In this document: positions 8,411 through 17,167 of the stretch, piece by piece
Numbering within the stretch: position 1 is the stretch's first letter
Layout: the number at the start of each line of letters is the position of its first letter
DNA from: Leeuwenhoekiella blandensis MED217
Lineage (GTDB): Bacteria > Bacteroidota > Bacteroidia > Flavobacteriales > Flavobacteriaceae
Assembly: GCF_000152985.1 (NCBI RefSeq)
Contig: NZ_CH672395.1
Location: 2,370,262-2,434,261, forward strand
Reading direction: 5' to 3'
DNA: 64,000 nucleotides
Notes under the pieces: model-generated
The model's database searches: none
What the model was told of the DNA's origin: nothing
The model's input: only the letters and a program-made list of their open reading frames with translations
Made by a program: the position numbers and the translations under genes

Positions 8411-8836
8411 ATGAAATACACTATTACCCAAAAAGTCTTTAGAATTATTCTAGGTGCTTTGATGGCCTTGGCCGGAATTGGTCATCTAACCTTTCAACGG
8501 CAGGAGTTTCAAGCTCAAGTCCCGCGATGGCTGCCTGACGATCCTGCTTTTATAGATTTTGTAGTTTTGGCATCAGGAGTTACCGAAATTCTGCTCGGTC
8601 TTTCGATGATCTTTCTTACAAAACACCGTATTAAAGTCGGTTTGATTCTAGCGATTTTCTATGTGCTCATATTTCCCGGTAATATTTCGCAATACACCAA
8701 TGGCATTGATGCCTTTGGATTAGATACCGATCAAAAACGACTCATTCGCCTATTTTTTCAGCCGATACTAATCATATGGGCTTTATGGTCAACCGGTGCC
8801 CTCACTTATCTCAAAAACCTTAAAAACAAAGACTAA
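8411..8836 (+). CDS. DoxX-family membrane protein
   Basis: This 141-residue protein has about four membrane helices (near residues 8-25, 48-68, 75-92 and 112-130) and the GHLTF and VTEILLGL segments typical of small DoxX/DoxD-like proteins. The family is linked loosely to redox processes and its biochemical role is unsettled. An in-frame GTG at 8384 would add nine residues; the ATG at 8411 is preferred because the predicted transcription start lies at about 8383. The stop codon overlaps the gpx start by one base, so the two are translationally coupled. Confidence 0.75.
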   Translation: MKYTITQKVFRIILGALMALAGIGHLTFQRQEFQAQVPRWLPDDPAFIDFVVLASGVTEILLGLSMIFLTKHRIKVGLILAIFYVLIFPGNISQYTNGIDAFGLDTDQKRLIRLFFQPILIIWALWSTGALTYLKNLKNKD

Positions 8837-9309
8837 TGCATTTTTATGATTTAGAAGCAAAAACGCTTCAAGGGAACACTATTCCTATGGCTACCTTTAA
8901 AGGAAAAACGGTAATTGTGGTAAACACTGCAAGTAAATGCGGCTTAACCCCGCAATATGAGGGGCTGGAAAGCTTATACCAAAAATACAAAGACGACGGA
9001 CTCGTAATCCTTGGATTTCCTTGTAATCAATTTGGTAATCAAGAACCCGGTGCAGCTGAAGAGATAAGTGAGTTTTGTCAAGTAAACTATGGGGTTAGCT
9101 TTACCATGTTTGACAAAATTGAAGTAAATGGAAGCAATACACATCCTATTTTCAAATACTTAAAATCTGAATTAGGAGGTATCTTAGGCAGTAAAATCAA
9201 ATGGAACTTCACCAAGTTTCTCCTTGATAAAAAAGGGAATCCGGTAAAACGATTCGCTCCAATAACCAAGCCTGAAAAGATGGAAGCATCGATAAAAAAG
9301 CTACTTTAA
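8836..9309 (+). CDS. glutathione peroxidase-family thiol peroxidase
   Basis: This 157-residue cytoplasmic enzyme reduces hydrogen peroxide and organic hydroperoxides. The family signatures are [16 protein letters not shown] with peroxidatic Cys35, [14 protein letters not shown] with a second Cys and the active-site Gln, and WNFTKFL near residue 120. Cys replaces selenocysteine as in most bacterial members, which usually draw electrons from thioredoxin. There is no signal peptide. The ATG overlaps the DoxX stop by one base and the ohrR ATG follows the gpx stop with no gap, so expression is probably tied to peroxide sensing by that regulator. Confidence 0.9.
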   Translation: MHFYDLEAKTLQGNTIPMATFKGKTVIVVNTASKCGLTPQYEGLESLYQKYKDDGLVILGFPCNQFGNQEPGAAEEISEFCQVNYGVSFTMFDKIEVNGSNTHPIFKYLKSELGGILGSKIKWNFTKFLLDKKGNPVKRFAPITKPEKMEASIKKLL

Positions 9310-9762
9310 ATGGAAGATGCTTCAGTATTACATCTTAAAAATCAGTTTTGTTTTCCGCTTTATGCAGCGTCAAGACTTACCACAAAGCTTTATGCGCCAA
9401 TACTCAAAGCTCTAGAGCTCACCTATCCACAATATTTGGTGCTTATGGTGCTGTGGGAAAATGATCAACAAACTGTAAATGCAATAGGTAATTGCTTGCT
9501 TTTAGAATCTAATACGCTTACTCCCCTGCTCAAACGTTTAGAACAAAAAAAGCTTTTACAACGTACGCGCTCTAGCAAAGATGAACGTGTGGTTACCGTT
9601 GCGCTCACTCAAAAAGGGATTGACCTAAAAAAAGAGGCGCTTTGCATTCCACAGCAAATAACTGCTTTGTTTGAAGACACAACACTAGAACCTAAAAACT
9701 TAGAAAATTTTCATCAAACACTGTATAAATTGATCGATGTTTTAAAAGAAAAAACTGCTTAG
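9310..9762 (+). CDS. ohrR: MarR-family regulator, OhrR type (organic peroxide sensor)
   Basis: This 150-residue winged-helix repressor has the N-terminal NQFCFPLYAASRLTTK segment of OhrR proteins, with Cys14 at the position of the redox-active Cys. Then come LTYPQYLVLMVLWE and the DNA-reading winged helix (LESNTLTPLLKRLEQKKLLQRTRSSKDERVV). OhrR repressors release DNA when the Cys is oxidised by organic hydroperoxides. Here the gene lies directly after gpx rather than beside an ohr/osmC gene; the window's OsmC-family gene is 18 kb away. Its stop overlaps by four bases the stop of the convergent transporter gene. Confidence 0.85.
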   Translation: MEDASVLHLKNQFCFPLYAASRLTTKLYAPILKALELTYPQYLVLMVLWENDQQTVNAIGNCLLLESNTLTPLLKRLEQKKLLQRTRSSKDERVVTVALTQKGIDLKKEALCIPQQITALFEDTTLEPKNLENFHQTLYKLIDVLKEKTA

Positions 9763-12596
9763 CTATGCTTTTGCGTTTCGATAAGTGAAGGCTGTAATTT
9801 CTTTAAAGCTAAAGACGCAAAAGAACGCACATCTCTGTTTTTTGCGGTGATCTTCAATTCGGCTAACAGTGGTAAGAAGGAAGTATCTCCCAAAAACTGA
9901 ATCAAATAGATCACGGGCAGTCGTAAATTACCATCCCCCACTTCAATGAGTTTAATAAGCGCTTTATTAAAGCTGATGTCATCGTCTTCTAAAATCTCGT
10001 GATATACATCTGCATCCTCAATGATCGCTAGTTCTAATAAGGGTAAAAGGCTATGCTTCAGTTTTGGTGAAAGAATGTTATCTAAAAATTCTATAGCGTT
10101 GGCACGGGTATCTCGATCTTCACTTAAAAACCCTTTATACGCTACATCAAGATCTTTACGATCATAATACACGGCAAGCATTTGAAAAATAGTTTCTACC
10201 CGTAATTTCAGTTGTCTATCCAGAACTTCGAGAAGTCCTTCCCGAGCCTGAATCAATTCGGTATGATCATCTTCTGGCAGACGTTTATACGCTTCCGCCT
10301 TAAAATTATTTCTAATCACTTTTTTACTGCTCACGATATCTCGATACTCAAATGTAAAATGCAGTAATTGCCTGAAAACCGTTTTTGGAAAAAAGTTAAG
10401 CTTAGGATTCTTCCCTTTCAATTTGTAAAGCGATTTTGCTGAAGCACGCCTGATGAGGTTATCACGACTTTGCAAGAGCCGTAATAAAATACGTACTGAA
10501 GCCTGTGTCTCAAAAGTCTGAATAACCGTAGGAATGTATTTTTTAGCACTGTTTCTTATTCTTTTCTCTGCCTCTCGAGCCAAAAGAATTTCGCTTATTG
10601 CTTCTCCATAATCAATAAGCGCAGCGATTGCATCTTTACGATATTGTTTTACCGTGATAAACTCGATAAGTGCGTCAATAAACATCGGTTCTTTAGAGAT
10701 ACCGGCAGCAATAATCGCCTGACTTACAATAAGCGGATTTCTATTATTGAAGTTGGCCGAAATAAAGGAATAAAACTGAGGTATTTTTGCATAGCCAATT
10801 GACTTGAGTAAAAAAGCCAATTCCTCGGGCCTGTGATCACTGTCTGGAAGTTCAAGCTCTGCCAGCCACAGCTCAATGCGCAATTCTAAATTATATCGTG
10901 CAGCGATCTTTTTATTACGCTGTGACTCTTTGGCAAGGCACAATAAAGCTGCGTGAGCGATATAATCACTACTATGATTAAGATAGCTGTCAAAGATTCG
11001 GCTATCGTTAAGCGAGGTATGCAGAATTAGATAATTCATCGCCGCAAAAACAACATCATCATCTTTTAAATGTACCATATTACGCACGGCTTCAAGCGCA
11101 GTACCTTCTGGGTAATGATACAATTGATTGATTGCTGCAATCTTAACGGCATCATTATCGTGCTCTAATAAAGGAATAATTTTATCCTTCAGTATCTTGG
11201 CATTTCTAGGATTCAAATGATCGAGATAATTTGCAATCTGATCAGGATCTCCTTCGCTTAGAATACGCCTTCCTATCTCAAGGGGCGACTTCCGTTTACG
11301 TTTTGTTCCGCCAGAAACTTGTACGGCTTGTTTCAGGCTCTGTCTAAAACTTTTAAAATAAGATTCTCGCACTTTGAAAATTCCGACAATCCAAACTAAA
11401 ATTAAAAATAGAATGATTACCGTCACATAATTTGAAGAAAGTGATAATCCCTTGATAACAAAGATCAACAAGCAACCCGCAATTCCCGTAGCTACACTGT
11501 CTACTACGACATCAATGAATGATTTTGTGCGGTTTTTAACCTCCAGAGATACAGGAACCATGGCAAGTTCTGTCGCTGCTTTATTTACCGACTGTTTTAA
11601 ACTTCCGTCTAAACCTTTTATGATAATGAGCACCCAAAGTTCTGGGAATGTCAAAAACAGTAAAGAGCCTAACGCAATTCCCAATGGAAGAATTAGTAAC
11701 GAACTATTAACTCCTAACTTTTCTACAACTCTATTGGTTAGAAATAATTGAATCCCTAAAGAAACTAGATTGAATGTTGAAAACCAAAACCCAAAAAAGG
11801 ATGCTAATTGATCGGCATCAGGTATCGCTTTACTTGCAAAATCACTGAATTGATAATCAACAAGCTTTGCTACAATAACTCCTAAACCGATGATTAACGC
11901 GAGAAAGGTTAAGTGCTTTGATTTTAATAAAATTTTGAACGCAGTATCTCCTAAAATCTTTTGCGATCCTATAGATACCGAACCTCTGCTTACATAGCCT
12001 TTTTTATAAATTAAGCTAAGAAGCGGGATACATGCAATTATAAATAAGGCGGCGACCAGTAACATATTTCCGTTACCAATTAAAGGTACGAGCAATGTGG
12101 TTAGGTAACCACCAAAAATTCCACCTGCAATTGCTCCAGAACCAATAAACCCAAACAAACGTTTGGCTTCACGTGCATTGAAAACCATATTTGCCAGTAA
12201 CCAAAACTGACTCGTGGTAAGCACGGCGAAAATTCCGCTAATTACATAAAACGTATAAAGTACCGCACCACCAATAGCATTTACTTTATATAATATGCAC
12301 AACAAAATAAATGCTAAAGCAAAAAATACCAGAGACACAATAATGATGCGTCTCAGCGAATAGCGCCGTACCGCTTGATTGTAAAAGTAAGACGTAACAA
12401 TTGCTGTAGCTGCAATAAGTAAATAACCAAAAGCTAAATTATCGGCACCTAAGCCCTTAATGAATAAGGCATTTACCGTAGGTTTTACAATTAGAAGAAT
12501 GGTTATAATCAAAAAGACGTATAACTGCATGAAAAAAGAGATGGTTATCTCACCATCTCTTATATTAAACGTCTTTTTAAGAAATTTTCTAATCAC
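9759..12596 (-). CDS. ATP:ADP antiporter-like / MFS membrane transporter fused to C-terminal HEAT repeats
   Basis: This is a 945-residue fusion. Residues about 15-415 contain 10-12 membrane helices in the pattern of MFS carriers and Npt1/Npt2-type nucleotide transporters, including the REAKRLFGFIGSGAIAGGI loop-helix common to that group. Residues about 430-930 are soluble alpha-helical hairpins of HEAT type (for example VKIAAINQLYHYPEGTALEAVRNMV and IRRASAKSLYKLKGKNP). HEAT repeats usually bind partner proteins. The start is GTG, eight bases inside the upstream serine hydrolase, so the two are coupled. The transported substrate is not certain: nucleotide transport is suggested by family resemblance only. 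The stop overlaps that of ohrR. Confidence 0.7.
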   Translation of the reverse strand: MIRKFLKKTFNIRDGEITISFFMQLYVFLIITILLIVKPTVNALFIKGLGADNLAFGYLLIAATAIVTSYFYNQAVRRYSLRRIIIVSLVFFALAFILLCILYKVNAIGGAVLYTFYVISGIFAVLTTSQFWLLANMVFNAREAKRLFGFIGSGAIAGGIFGGYLTTLLVPLIGNGNMLLVAALFIIACIPLLSLIYKKGYVSRGSVSIGSQKILGDTAFKILLKSKHLTFLALIIGLGVIVAKLVDYQFSDFASKAIPDADQLASFFGFWFSTFNLVSLGIQLFLTNRVVEKLGVNSSLLILPLGIALGSLLFLTFPELWVLIIIKGLDGSLKQSVNKAATELAMVPVSLEVKNRTKSFIDVVVDSVATGIAGCLLIFVIKGLSLSSNYVTVIILFLILVWIVGIFKVRESYFKSFRQSLKQAVQVSGGTKRKRKSPLEIGRRILSEGDPDQIANYLDHLNPRNAKILKDKIIPLLEHDNDAVKIAAINQLYHYPEGTALEAVRNMVHLKDDDVVFAAMNYLILHTSLNDSRIFDSYLNHSSDYIAHAALLCLAKESQRNKKIAARYNLELRIELWLAELELPDSDHRPEELAFLLKSIGYAKIPQFYSFISANFNNRNPLIVSQAIIAAGISKEPMFIDALIEFITVKQYRKDAIAALIDYGEAISEILLAREAEKRIRNSAKKYIPTVIQTFETQASVRILLRLLQSRDNLIRRASAKSLYKLKGKNPKLNFFPKTVFRQLLHFTFEYRDIVSSKKVIRNNFKAEAYKRLPEDDHTELIQAREGLLEVLDRQLKLRVETIFQMLAVYYDRKDLDVAYKGFLSEDRDTRANAIEFLDNILSPKLKHSLLPLLELAIIEDADVYHEILEDDDISFNKALIKLIEVGDGNLRLPVIYLIQFLGDTSFLPLLAELKITAKNRDVRSFASLALKKLQPSLIETQKHS

Positions 12597-13527
12597 CTAC
12601 ATTGCCAGCACCCTTTGTAGCACTTGCAAGTAAAGTTCGAGATTTTTGAATAGCTTTTTCTACAGGAAATACTAAATTTCTTATAATTTGTTCTCCATTA
12701 GGATCTTCAACAAGAGCTACTAAAATATATCTGCGACCATTATCTCCCCATACAAGAATAGAGTCTGAGTGATATTGCTTCCAAGAACCCGATTTTCTAA
12801 ACAAACGCGCATTAGGTGCAATACGCTCTAGCGTGTTTACAAACTTGTGATGAAGCGAAGGATTCTCCATAATATCAAGCATCGCTTTAGAACGCTCTGG
12901 GCTAACCAATTTTCCGGTTACTAATTTGTAATAAAATCTACAAACTTGCTCTGCAGTTGCGGCGTGACTTAAACCTTTCATAGGATCAGGTCTACGCTCT
13001 CCGGCAGCCGCATAGCGTTTTCCTACCCAAAGACCACCACCTTTGTTCTGATCGTATAACTTATAACGGTCACTGGTAAGTACACTAGAAATTTTATCGT
13101 AGCCTAAACGATCGATCATACGCGTACTAGCCTGGTTGTTTGATTTACTAATCATCAACCACATGTCTTTTTTGATTTCTGCTGTTTCTTTCAACTCACC
13201 TTTTTCAATAGCATCCATCGCCGAAAGCAAAATAGCGATCTTAGGTAAGCTCGCAGCATACATCATTTCTTCACCATTAAGACCAGCATACTGAATCGCA
13301 TTAGGATCATCAAGACTTACGATACCCACTGCCATACGTTTTTGATCTACAAGACGCTTCATCGTAGGGTCTTTTGAGATCTGATTGTATAGTTGTGAGG
13401 TTAATACAGAACTATTGAAATCTTCGAGCGGTGCATCTACACATTCTTTGAAGGGAAGTTCTTGAGCATTTATTTTTGAAGTTATTGCTACTACTAGCAA
13501 TATTAGGGCTAAACTTAGTTTTCTCAT
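12589..13527 (-). CDS. secreted serine hydrolase of the class A beta-lactamase fold
   Basis: This 312-residue protein begins with a signal peptide ending KINAQ. Numbered from the ATG at 13527 it carries SLPK (93-96), SNN (129-131) and KSG (245-247), the three catalytic motifs of class A beta-lactamases and related PBP-fold hydrolases. I do not see the ExxLN omega-loop motif that provides the deacylating Glu in true class A enzymes, so a peptidase or esterase role is more likely than antibiotic resistance. A TTG six bases upstream is an alternative start. The gene overlaps the downstream transporter gene by eight bases. Upstream lies about 170 bases of AT-rich DNA in which I find no clear -7 element. 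Confidence 0.78.
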   Translation of the reverse strand: MRKLSLALILLVVAITSKINAQELPFKECVDAPLEDFNSSVLTSQLYNQISKDPTMKRLVDQKRMAVGIVSLDDPNAIQYAGLNGEEMMYAASLPKIAILLSAMDAIEKGELKETAEIKKDMWLMISKSNNQASTRMIDRLGYDKISSVLTSDRYKLYDQNKGGGLWVGKRYAAAGERRPDPMKGLSHAATAEQVCRFYYKLVTGKLVSPERSKAMLDIMENPSLHHKFVNTLERIAPNARLFRKSGSWKQYHSDSILVWGDNGRRYILVALVEDPNGEQIIRNLVFPVEKAIQKSRTLLASATKGAGNVGD

Positions 13528-13705
13528 AAACAATTTTGGGTCTGATTGATTTTGGGCTTTAACGCAAAGTTTACATTAATAGTATGCAAAGGTTAAAGAA
13601 AAATCAACACAAATTCAACATTTAACATTCTTTACTTTAAATAGTTGCAAGCGCTATGCCAAAGAAATGTTAAAAGACAACTTTTTGTAAAACTATAGTC
13701 AAAAA

Positions 13706-14521
13706 CTAAGAATCACCCTGATAGCCCCAGCGTCGCGTTTGATTGAGCTCTTCTTCTTTTTGAAGCTCTTCTTGGGGTATTACTTTTAAAAAAGATGGAT
13801 GTTGCTCGATCGCATATTCTATCATCTCTACAATATCTTCGACACTATCATTTTGATAATCGATATCCAGAGGTTTTTTGATTTCCATGGTTTGAAGAAT
13901 TCCACGTTTTTTGATACGAATGCCCTTTTTATCAAAAGATCTTCTAAAACCATCAATTACAATTGGAACCACAACAGGCTTGTACTGTTTTATAATGTGC
14001 GCGGTACCTTTTCTAATAGGTTTCCAAGGTTTTGTGGTGCCTTGCGGAAAAGTAATCACCCAACCGTCATGGAGAGCAATTCCTATATTTTCGGTATCAC
14101 TTAAGTTTACGGGACGGTCAATTTCTTTCCCTTTTGAGCGCCAGGTACGACTTACTGAAACAGCACCGGCATAAGCCATAATACGCGGTAATAAGCCGCT
14201 ACGCATGGTCTCACTTGCCGCCACGTAATAAATATTCAATTTGGGCTGCCATAAATAGCCCACATTTTTTATGCTATCTACTCTCCCACTCAAGCTGGCG
14301 TTAAACACGTGAAACATCGCAACCACATCTGCAAAATAAGTCTGGTGATTGGATACAAACAGCACATTGGTCTCCGGTAAATCTTTAATAATTTCTGAGC
14401 CTTCTATTTGCAGCGCATTAAAACCACGGTAGCGCCTGTGCGACATCACACCGGCGACGCGGATTAACCACTTCTTAATGAAGTCGTAATGCCCAAAGGG
14501 ATTGGTTTTAAAAATTGCCAT
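13706..14521 (-). CDS. 1-acyl-glycerol-3-phosphate acyltransferase family protein (PlsC-like)
   Basis: This 271-residue protein belongs to the lysophospholipid acyltransferase family, which acylates a lysophospholipid or related acceptor at the inner membrane. The catalytic block NHQTYFAD (HxxxxD) is near residue 59. The FPQGTTKPW block matches the family's FPEGTRS substrate-binding motif with Glu replaced by Gln. A later VPIVIDGF segment is also typical. The Glu-to-Gln change occurs in some Bacteroidetes homologues. No hydrophobic N-terminal anchor is evident. It stands alone, 70 bases downstream of the Nudix gene on the same strand, possibly cotranscribed. Confidence 0.8.
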   Translation of the reverse strand: MAIFKTNPFGHYDFIKKWLIRVAGVMSHRRYRGFNALQIEGSEIIKDLPETNVLFVSNHQTYFADVVAMFHVFNASLSGRVDSIKNVGYLWQPKLNIYYVAASETMRSGLLPRIMAYAGAVSVSRTWRSKGKEIDRPVNLSDTENIGIALHDGWVITFPQGTTKPWKPIRKGTAHIIKQYKPVVVPIVIDGFRRSFDKKGIRIKKRGILQTMEIKKPLDIDYQNDSVEDIVEMIEYAIEQHPSFLKVIPQEELQKEEELNQTRRWGYQGDS

Positions 14522-14591
14522 AAGTTATGTTCTGTAATATGCTGATTATTGCGGAATATAAAATTAATACTTCAAATTCTACTCCTCAAAC

Positions 14592-15233
14592 TTAATCTAA
14601 TTGTTGAAGCGCCCATTTTACCTCACTCAACATCATAGCTGTCGCTCCCCAAACTACGTGCTCTGCGAGATAGAAAGCCGGGACATTGAGCATCGTGCCG
14701 TAGGAAGTGTCAATACGCTGTGTAATCACACTTTTATCATCTAAAAATTGTTTCAGCGAGACTTCTAAAATTGCCTCTACTTCAGCTTCTTCTTTAATAA
14801 AACGCGGAGTTTCTTTTACATATCCTATAAACGGCTGAACCCAGAAATTACTTGGTGGTATATAAAGTTTAGTGAGTTTTTTCACCACTTCTATTTCACT
14901 TTGCGCGAGACCAACCTCTTCTTCAGTTTCCCTTAAGGCTGTATGTTTAATGCTTTGGTCAACAGTTTCGGCTTTACCACCAGGAAATCCTACTTGATTA
15001 CTATGTACTCCTTTATAGGTCTTTCTCAAAATAAGCACCAGAGTAGTCTCTCCTTCAGCATTAGGATAAAAGACCGCCATTACTCCGGCCCAACGCGGTT
15101 TTTTTGCCTCAATATCCATTTCACTCAATGCGCGAATGCGTTCATCAGGAGCCATTTCAAATTGCGCCTCTTGCCCAAGTAATTGCAAATTGCTTAATTT
15201 TGGCATTCTTTTTAAAAACTCATCAAACTGCAT
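14592..15233 (-). CDS. Nudix hydrolase (CoA pyrophosphatase-like)
   Basis: This 213-residue cytoplasmic hydrolase cleaves nucleoside-diphosphate-linked compounds. The Nudix box is complete: GGKAETVDQSIKHTALRETEEEVGL, with the REtEEEvG core that binds magnesium. The flanking VPAFYL and the length fit the NudL/YeaB branch that hydrolyses CoA. The assigned ATG (complement at 15231-15233) is only two bases from the ATG of the divergent cyclophilin gene at 15236, so its promoter must lie inside that gene unless translation starts at the internal Met10. Confidence 0.85.
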   Translation of the reverse strand: MQFDEFLKRMPKLSNLQLLGQEAQFEMAPDERIRALSEMDIEAKKPRWAGVMAVFYPNAEGETTLVLILRKTYKGVHSNQVGFPGGKAETVDQSIKHTALRETEEEVGLAQSEIEVVKKLTKLYIPPSNFWVQPFIGYVKETPRFIKEEAEVEAILEVSLKQFLDDKSVITQRIDTSYGTMLNVPAFYLAEHVVWGATAMMLSEVKWALQQLD

Positions 15234-15235
15234 AT

Positions 15236-15961
15236 ATGCGTACTTCTGTTTACTTATTCCTTAGTTTTTTAATGCTGATAGCAGCCGGTTGTGAAGATAA
15301 AAAAACAAAAGAAAAACCTGAGGAATCGCAAACCGTTGAAAAAGTAATAGATAGCACTCCTGAGCAAAAAGCAAAGGCAGAAAATGAGCGTTTAAAGAAA
15401 AAAGCCGGATCAATAATCGAGTCTCAGGCAGAGTTAATTCCGTTTTTAACCGAATACGGTAAAAACAATCCGGAGACACGAGCTCGAATTTCTACAGAGT
15501 TTGGAGATATAGACATTCAGCTTTATAGAGATACTCCTTTGCATCGTGCTAATTTTGTGCTGCTAGTAAAGCAAGGCTATTTTGATGATACGATGATTCA
15601 TCGTAACGCAATAGATTTTGTTGTGCAAGGCGGAAACAGTGACGGTTATGAAACTCCCAAAAAACGCCAGCGTATAGGAAATTATTTAATTCCCAATGAA
15701 GCTAGCCCAAATCACACTCACGTGCGTGGAGCGTTTTCTGCAGCAAAATATCTAGAGCAAAATATTAGTGACGCTTCGTCTCCTTTTGAATGGTTTATTG
15801 TCGTTCCTGAGCGTGGCGCGCATCACTTGGATGGAGAACATACGGTTTTTGGTCGTGTTACCAGCGGAATGGACGTAGTTGACGAAATCAATAAACTGAA
15901 GACCGATGATAACGAATGGCCAATTAAAAATGTCTATCTCGAAGTGAAGTTGCTGGATTAA
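15236..15961 (+). CDS. cyclophilin-type peptidyl-prolyl isomerase lipoprotein
   Basis: This 241-residue lipoprotein has a type II signal peptide ending LIAAGC, a charged and probably extended linker of about 70 residues, and a cyclophilin domain starting at ARISTEFGDIDIQLY. Domain landmarks are HRANFVLLVKQGYFDDTMIHR, FVVQGG, the FEWFIV strand, and HLDGEHTVFGRVTSGMDVVDEI. It catalyses proline isomerisation during periplasmic protein folding. An upstream in-frame ATG would prepend 44 residues overlapping the Nudix gene antisense and bury the signal peptide, so I reject it. The stop overlaps by four bases that of the convergent PPOX gene. Confidence 0.85.
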   Translation: MRTSVYLFLSFLMLIAAGCEDKKTKEKPEESQTVEKVIDSTPEQKAKAENERLKKKAGSIIESQAELIPFLTEYGKNNPETRARISTEFGDIDIQLYRDTPLHRANFVLLVKQGYFDDTMIHRNAIDFVVQGGNSDGYETPKKRQRIGNYLIPNEASPNHTHVRGAFSAAKYLEQNISDASSPFEWFIVVPERGAHHLDGEHTVFGRVTSGMDVVDEINKLKTDDNEWPIKNVYLEVKLLD

Positions 15962-16503
15962 TCCTTAAAAATCCCGGTTTCTAACCCATCTAAACTGGTT
16001 TGGTTTTTATCGGTCCAATATTCTTTGATGCCACTTTCTCCTTTTTGTTCTGCCCAAACTTTCAGCGTTTCGCGCTCCCCTTTATAGTCCATAAATGGAA
16101 CACCAAAACCGCAAGAAGTTTGAACAAGGTCAATGTTCAGTTTGAAGATTTGTCTGGAGCCTGCTGTTTCCTCAAAATAGTTGATGTATTCTGAAAATGC
16201 TTGATCGCGCTCGTGAAACACTTCAGCCTCGCCATATAAACGTAGAATAAGTGGATTTTTCTCAAAAGAGCAAAACATAATCGTCATGCGTGAATTTTCT
16301 AGCATATGCGCTGCGGTCTCATTTCCGCTTCCGGTAAGATTAAGCCAAAGTACTTCCTGATCATTTAGTACATAAAAAGTATCCATTCCTTTAGGCGAAA
16401 TATTCACGCGCCCTTTTGCAGCGGCGGTGCCTACAAAGAATATTTTTTGCTGCTTTATAAAATCTTGTAATGCCTGCGTAAGTTGCGGAAGCTTTTTGCC
16501 CAT
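15958..16503 (-). CDS. pyridoxamine 5'-phosphate oxidase-family flavin-binding protein
   Basis: This 181-residue protein has the FMN-binding split-barrel fold. The FFVGTAAAKGRVNISPKG opening and WLNLTGSGNETAAHMLENSRMTIMFCSF match the PPOX-family proteins related to PNPOx. The C-terminal residues of true pyridoxamine oxidases are missing, so this is one of the uncharacterised FMN or F420/heme binding relatives. It shares a four-base tail-to-tail overlap with the cyclophilin gene. Confidence 0.8.
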   Translation of the reverse strand: MGKKLPQLTQALQDFIKQQKIFFVGTAAAKGRVNISPKGMDTFYVLNDQEVLWLNLTGSGNETAAHMLENSRMTIMFCSFEKNPLILRLYGEAEVFHERDQAFSEYINYFEETAGSRQIFKLNIDLVQTSCGFGVPFMDYKGERETLKVWAEQKGESGIKEYWTDKNQTSLDGLETGIFKD

Positions 16504-16546
16504 GACTCGATGTTTTTATAAAACTACAAAAGTAATGCGTAGTCTG

Positions 16547-17167
16547 TTACAGTTCTGACTTGCTATAAATTGAGGGTAATTGAACCTCATAGATAACCGC
16601 AAGCGTACGTATAATTACGACCAAAAGCCCTGAAAGAATGGCATTAATTCCGGGAGCTATACCATAATGATGTAATATTACATACAGCGCTCCTCCTGCG
16701 ATACAAGCACTCGCATAAATTTCCTTTCTAAAAATCACCGGGATTTCATTACATAGAATATCGCGTATCACACCGCCAAAACAAGCGGTTATGGTACCCA
16801 AGGCTACACAAATTACCGGATCAAGATTGATGAGTAAGGCAATTTCTACACCAGTCACCGTATACAGCGCAATCCCTATGGTATCAAACAAAAATAAAGA
16901 GCGGCGTACGTAGCGTAACTGCTTTCTGAAGATTATACCTACGATTGTGGTTAAAACAATGATGTAGACAAAAGTCGAATCAAGCAACCAAGACACCGGA
17001 GATTTCCCAATTAACAAGTCTCGCAAAGTACCACCACCCACTGAGGTTACTGTAGCAATTATAAGAATCCCAAAAAGATCCATGCGTTTTTTAGTCGCAG
17101 TGATCACCCCGGAAATCGCAAAAGCAATAGTCCCTAAAATGTCTATTATGCTTGCAATATTTTCCAT
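16547..17167 (-). CDS. TRIC / UPF0126 family membrane protein (YicG-like)
   Basis: This 206-residue protein has about seven membrane helices arranged as two related halves. Each half carries a glycine-rich GGG-Rd-type motif: TSVGGGTLRDLL near residue 43 and ACFGGVIRDIL near residue 128. This is the signature of prokaryotic TRIC (trimeric intracellular cation channel) homologues, formerly UPF0126. Monovalent cation conduction is known for studied prokaryotic members. Its ATG overlaps the last base of the RDD gene stop, so the two genes are coupled. Confidence 0.85.
   Translation of the reverse strand: MENIASIIDILGTIAFAISGVITATKKRMDLFGILIIATVTSVGGGTLRDLLIGKSPVSWLLDSTFVYIIVLTTIVGIIFRKQLRYVRRSLFLFDTIGIALYTVTGVEIALLINLDPVICVALGTITACFGGVIRDILCNEIPVIFRKEIYASACIAGGALYVILHHYGIAPGINAILSGLLVVIIRTLAVIYEVQLPSIYSKSEL

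Noticed and set aside
15104-15235. 44-residue N-terminal extension of the cyclophilin lipoprotein
   Set aside because: It would hide a textbook lipoprotein signal in the middle of the protein and lies antisense to the Nudix gene.
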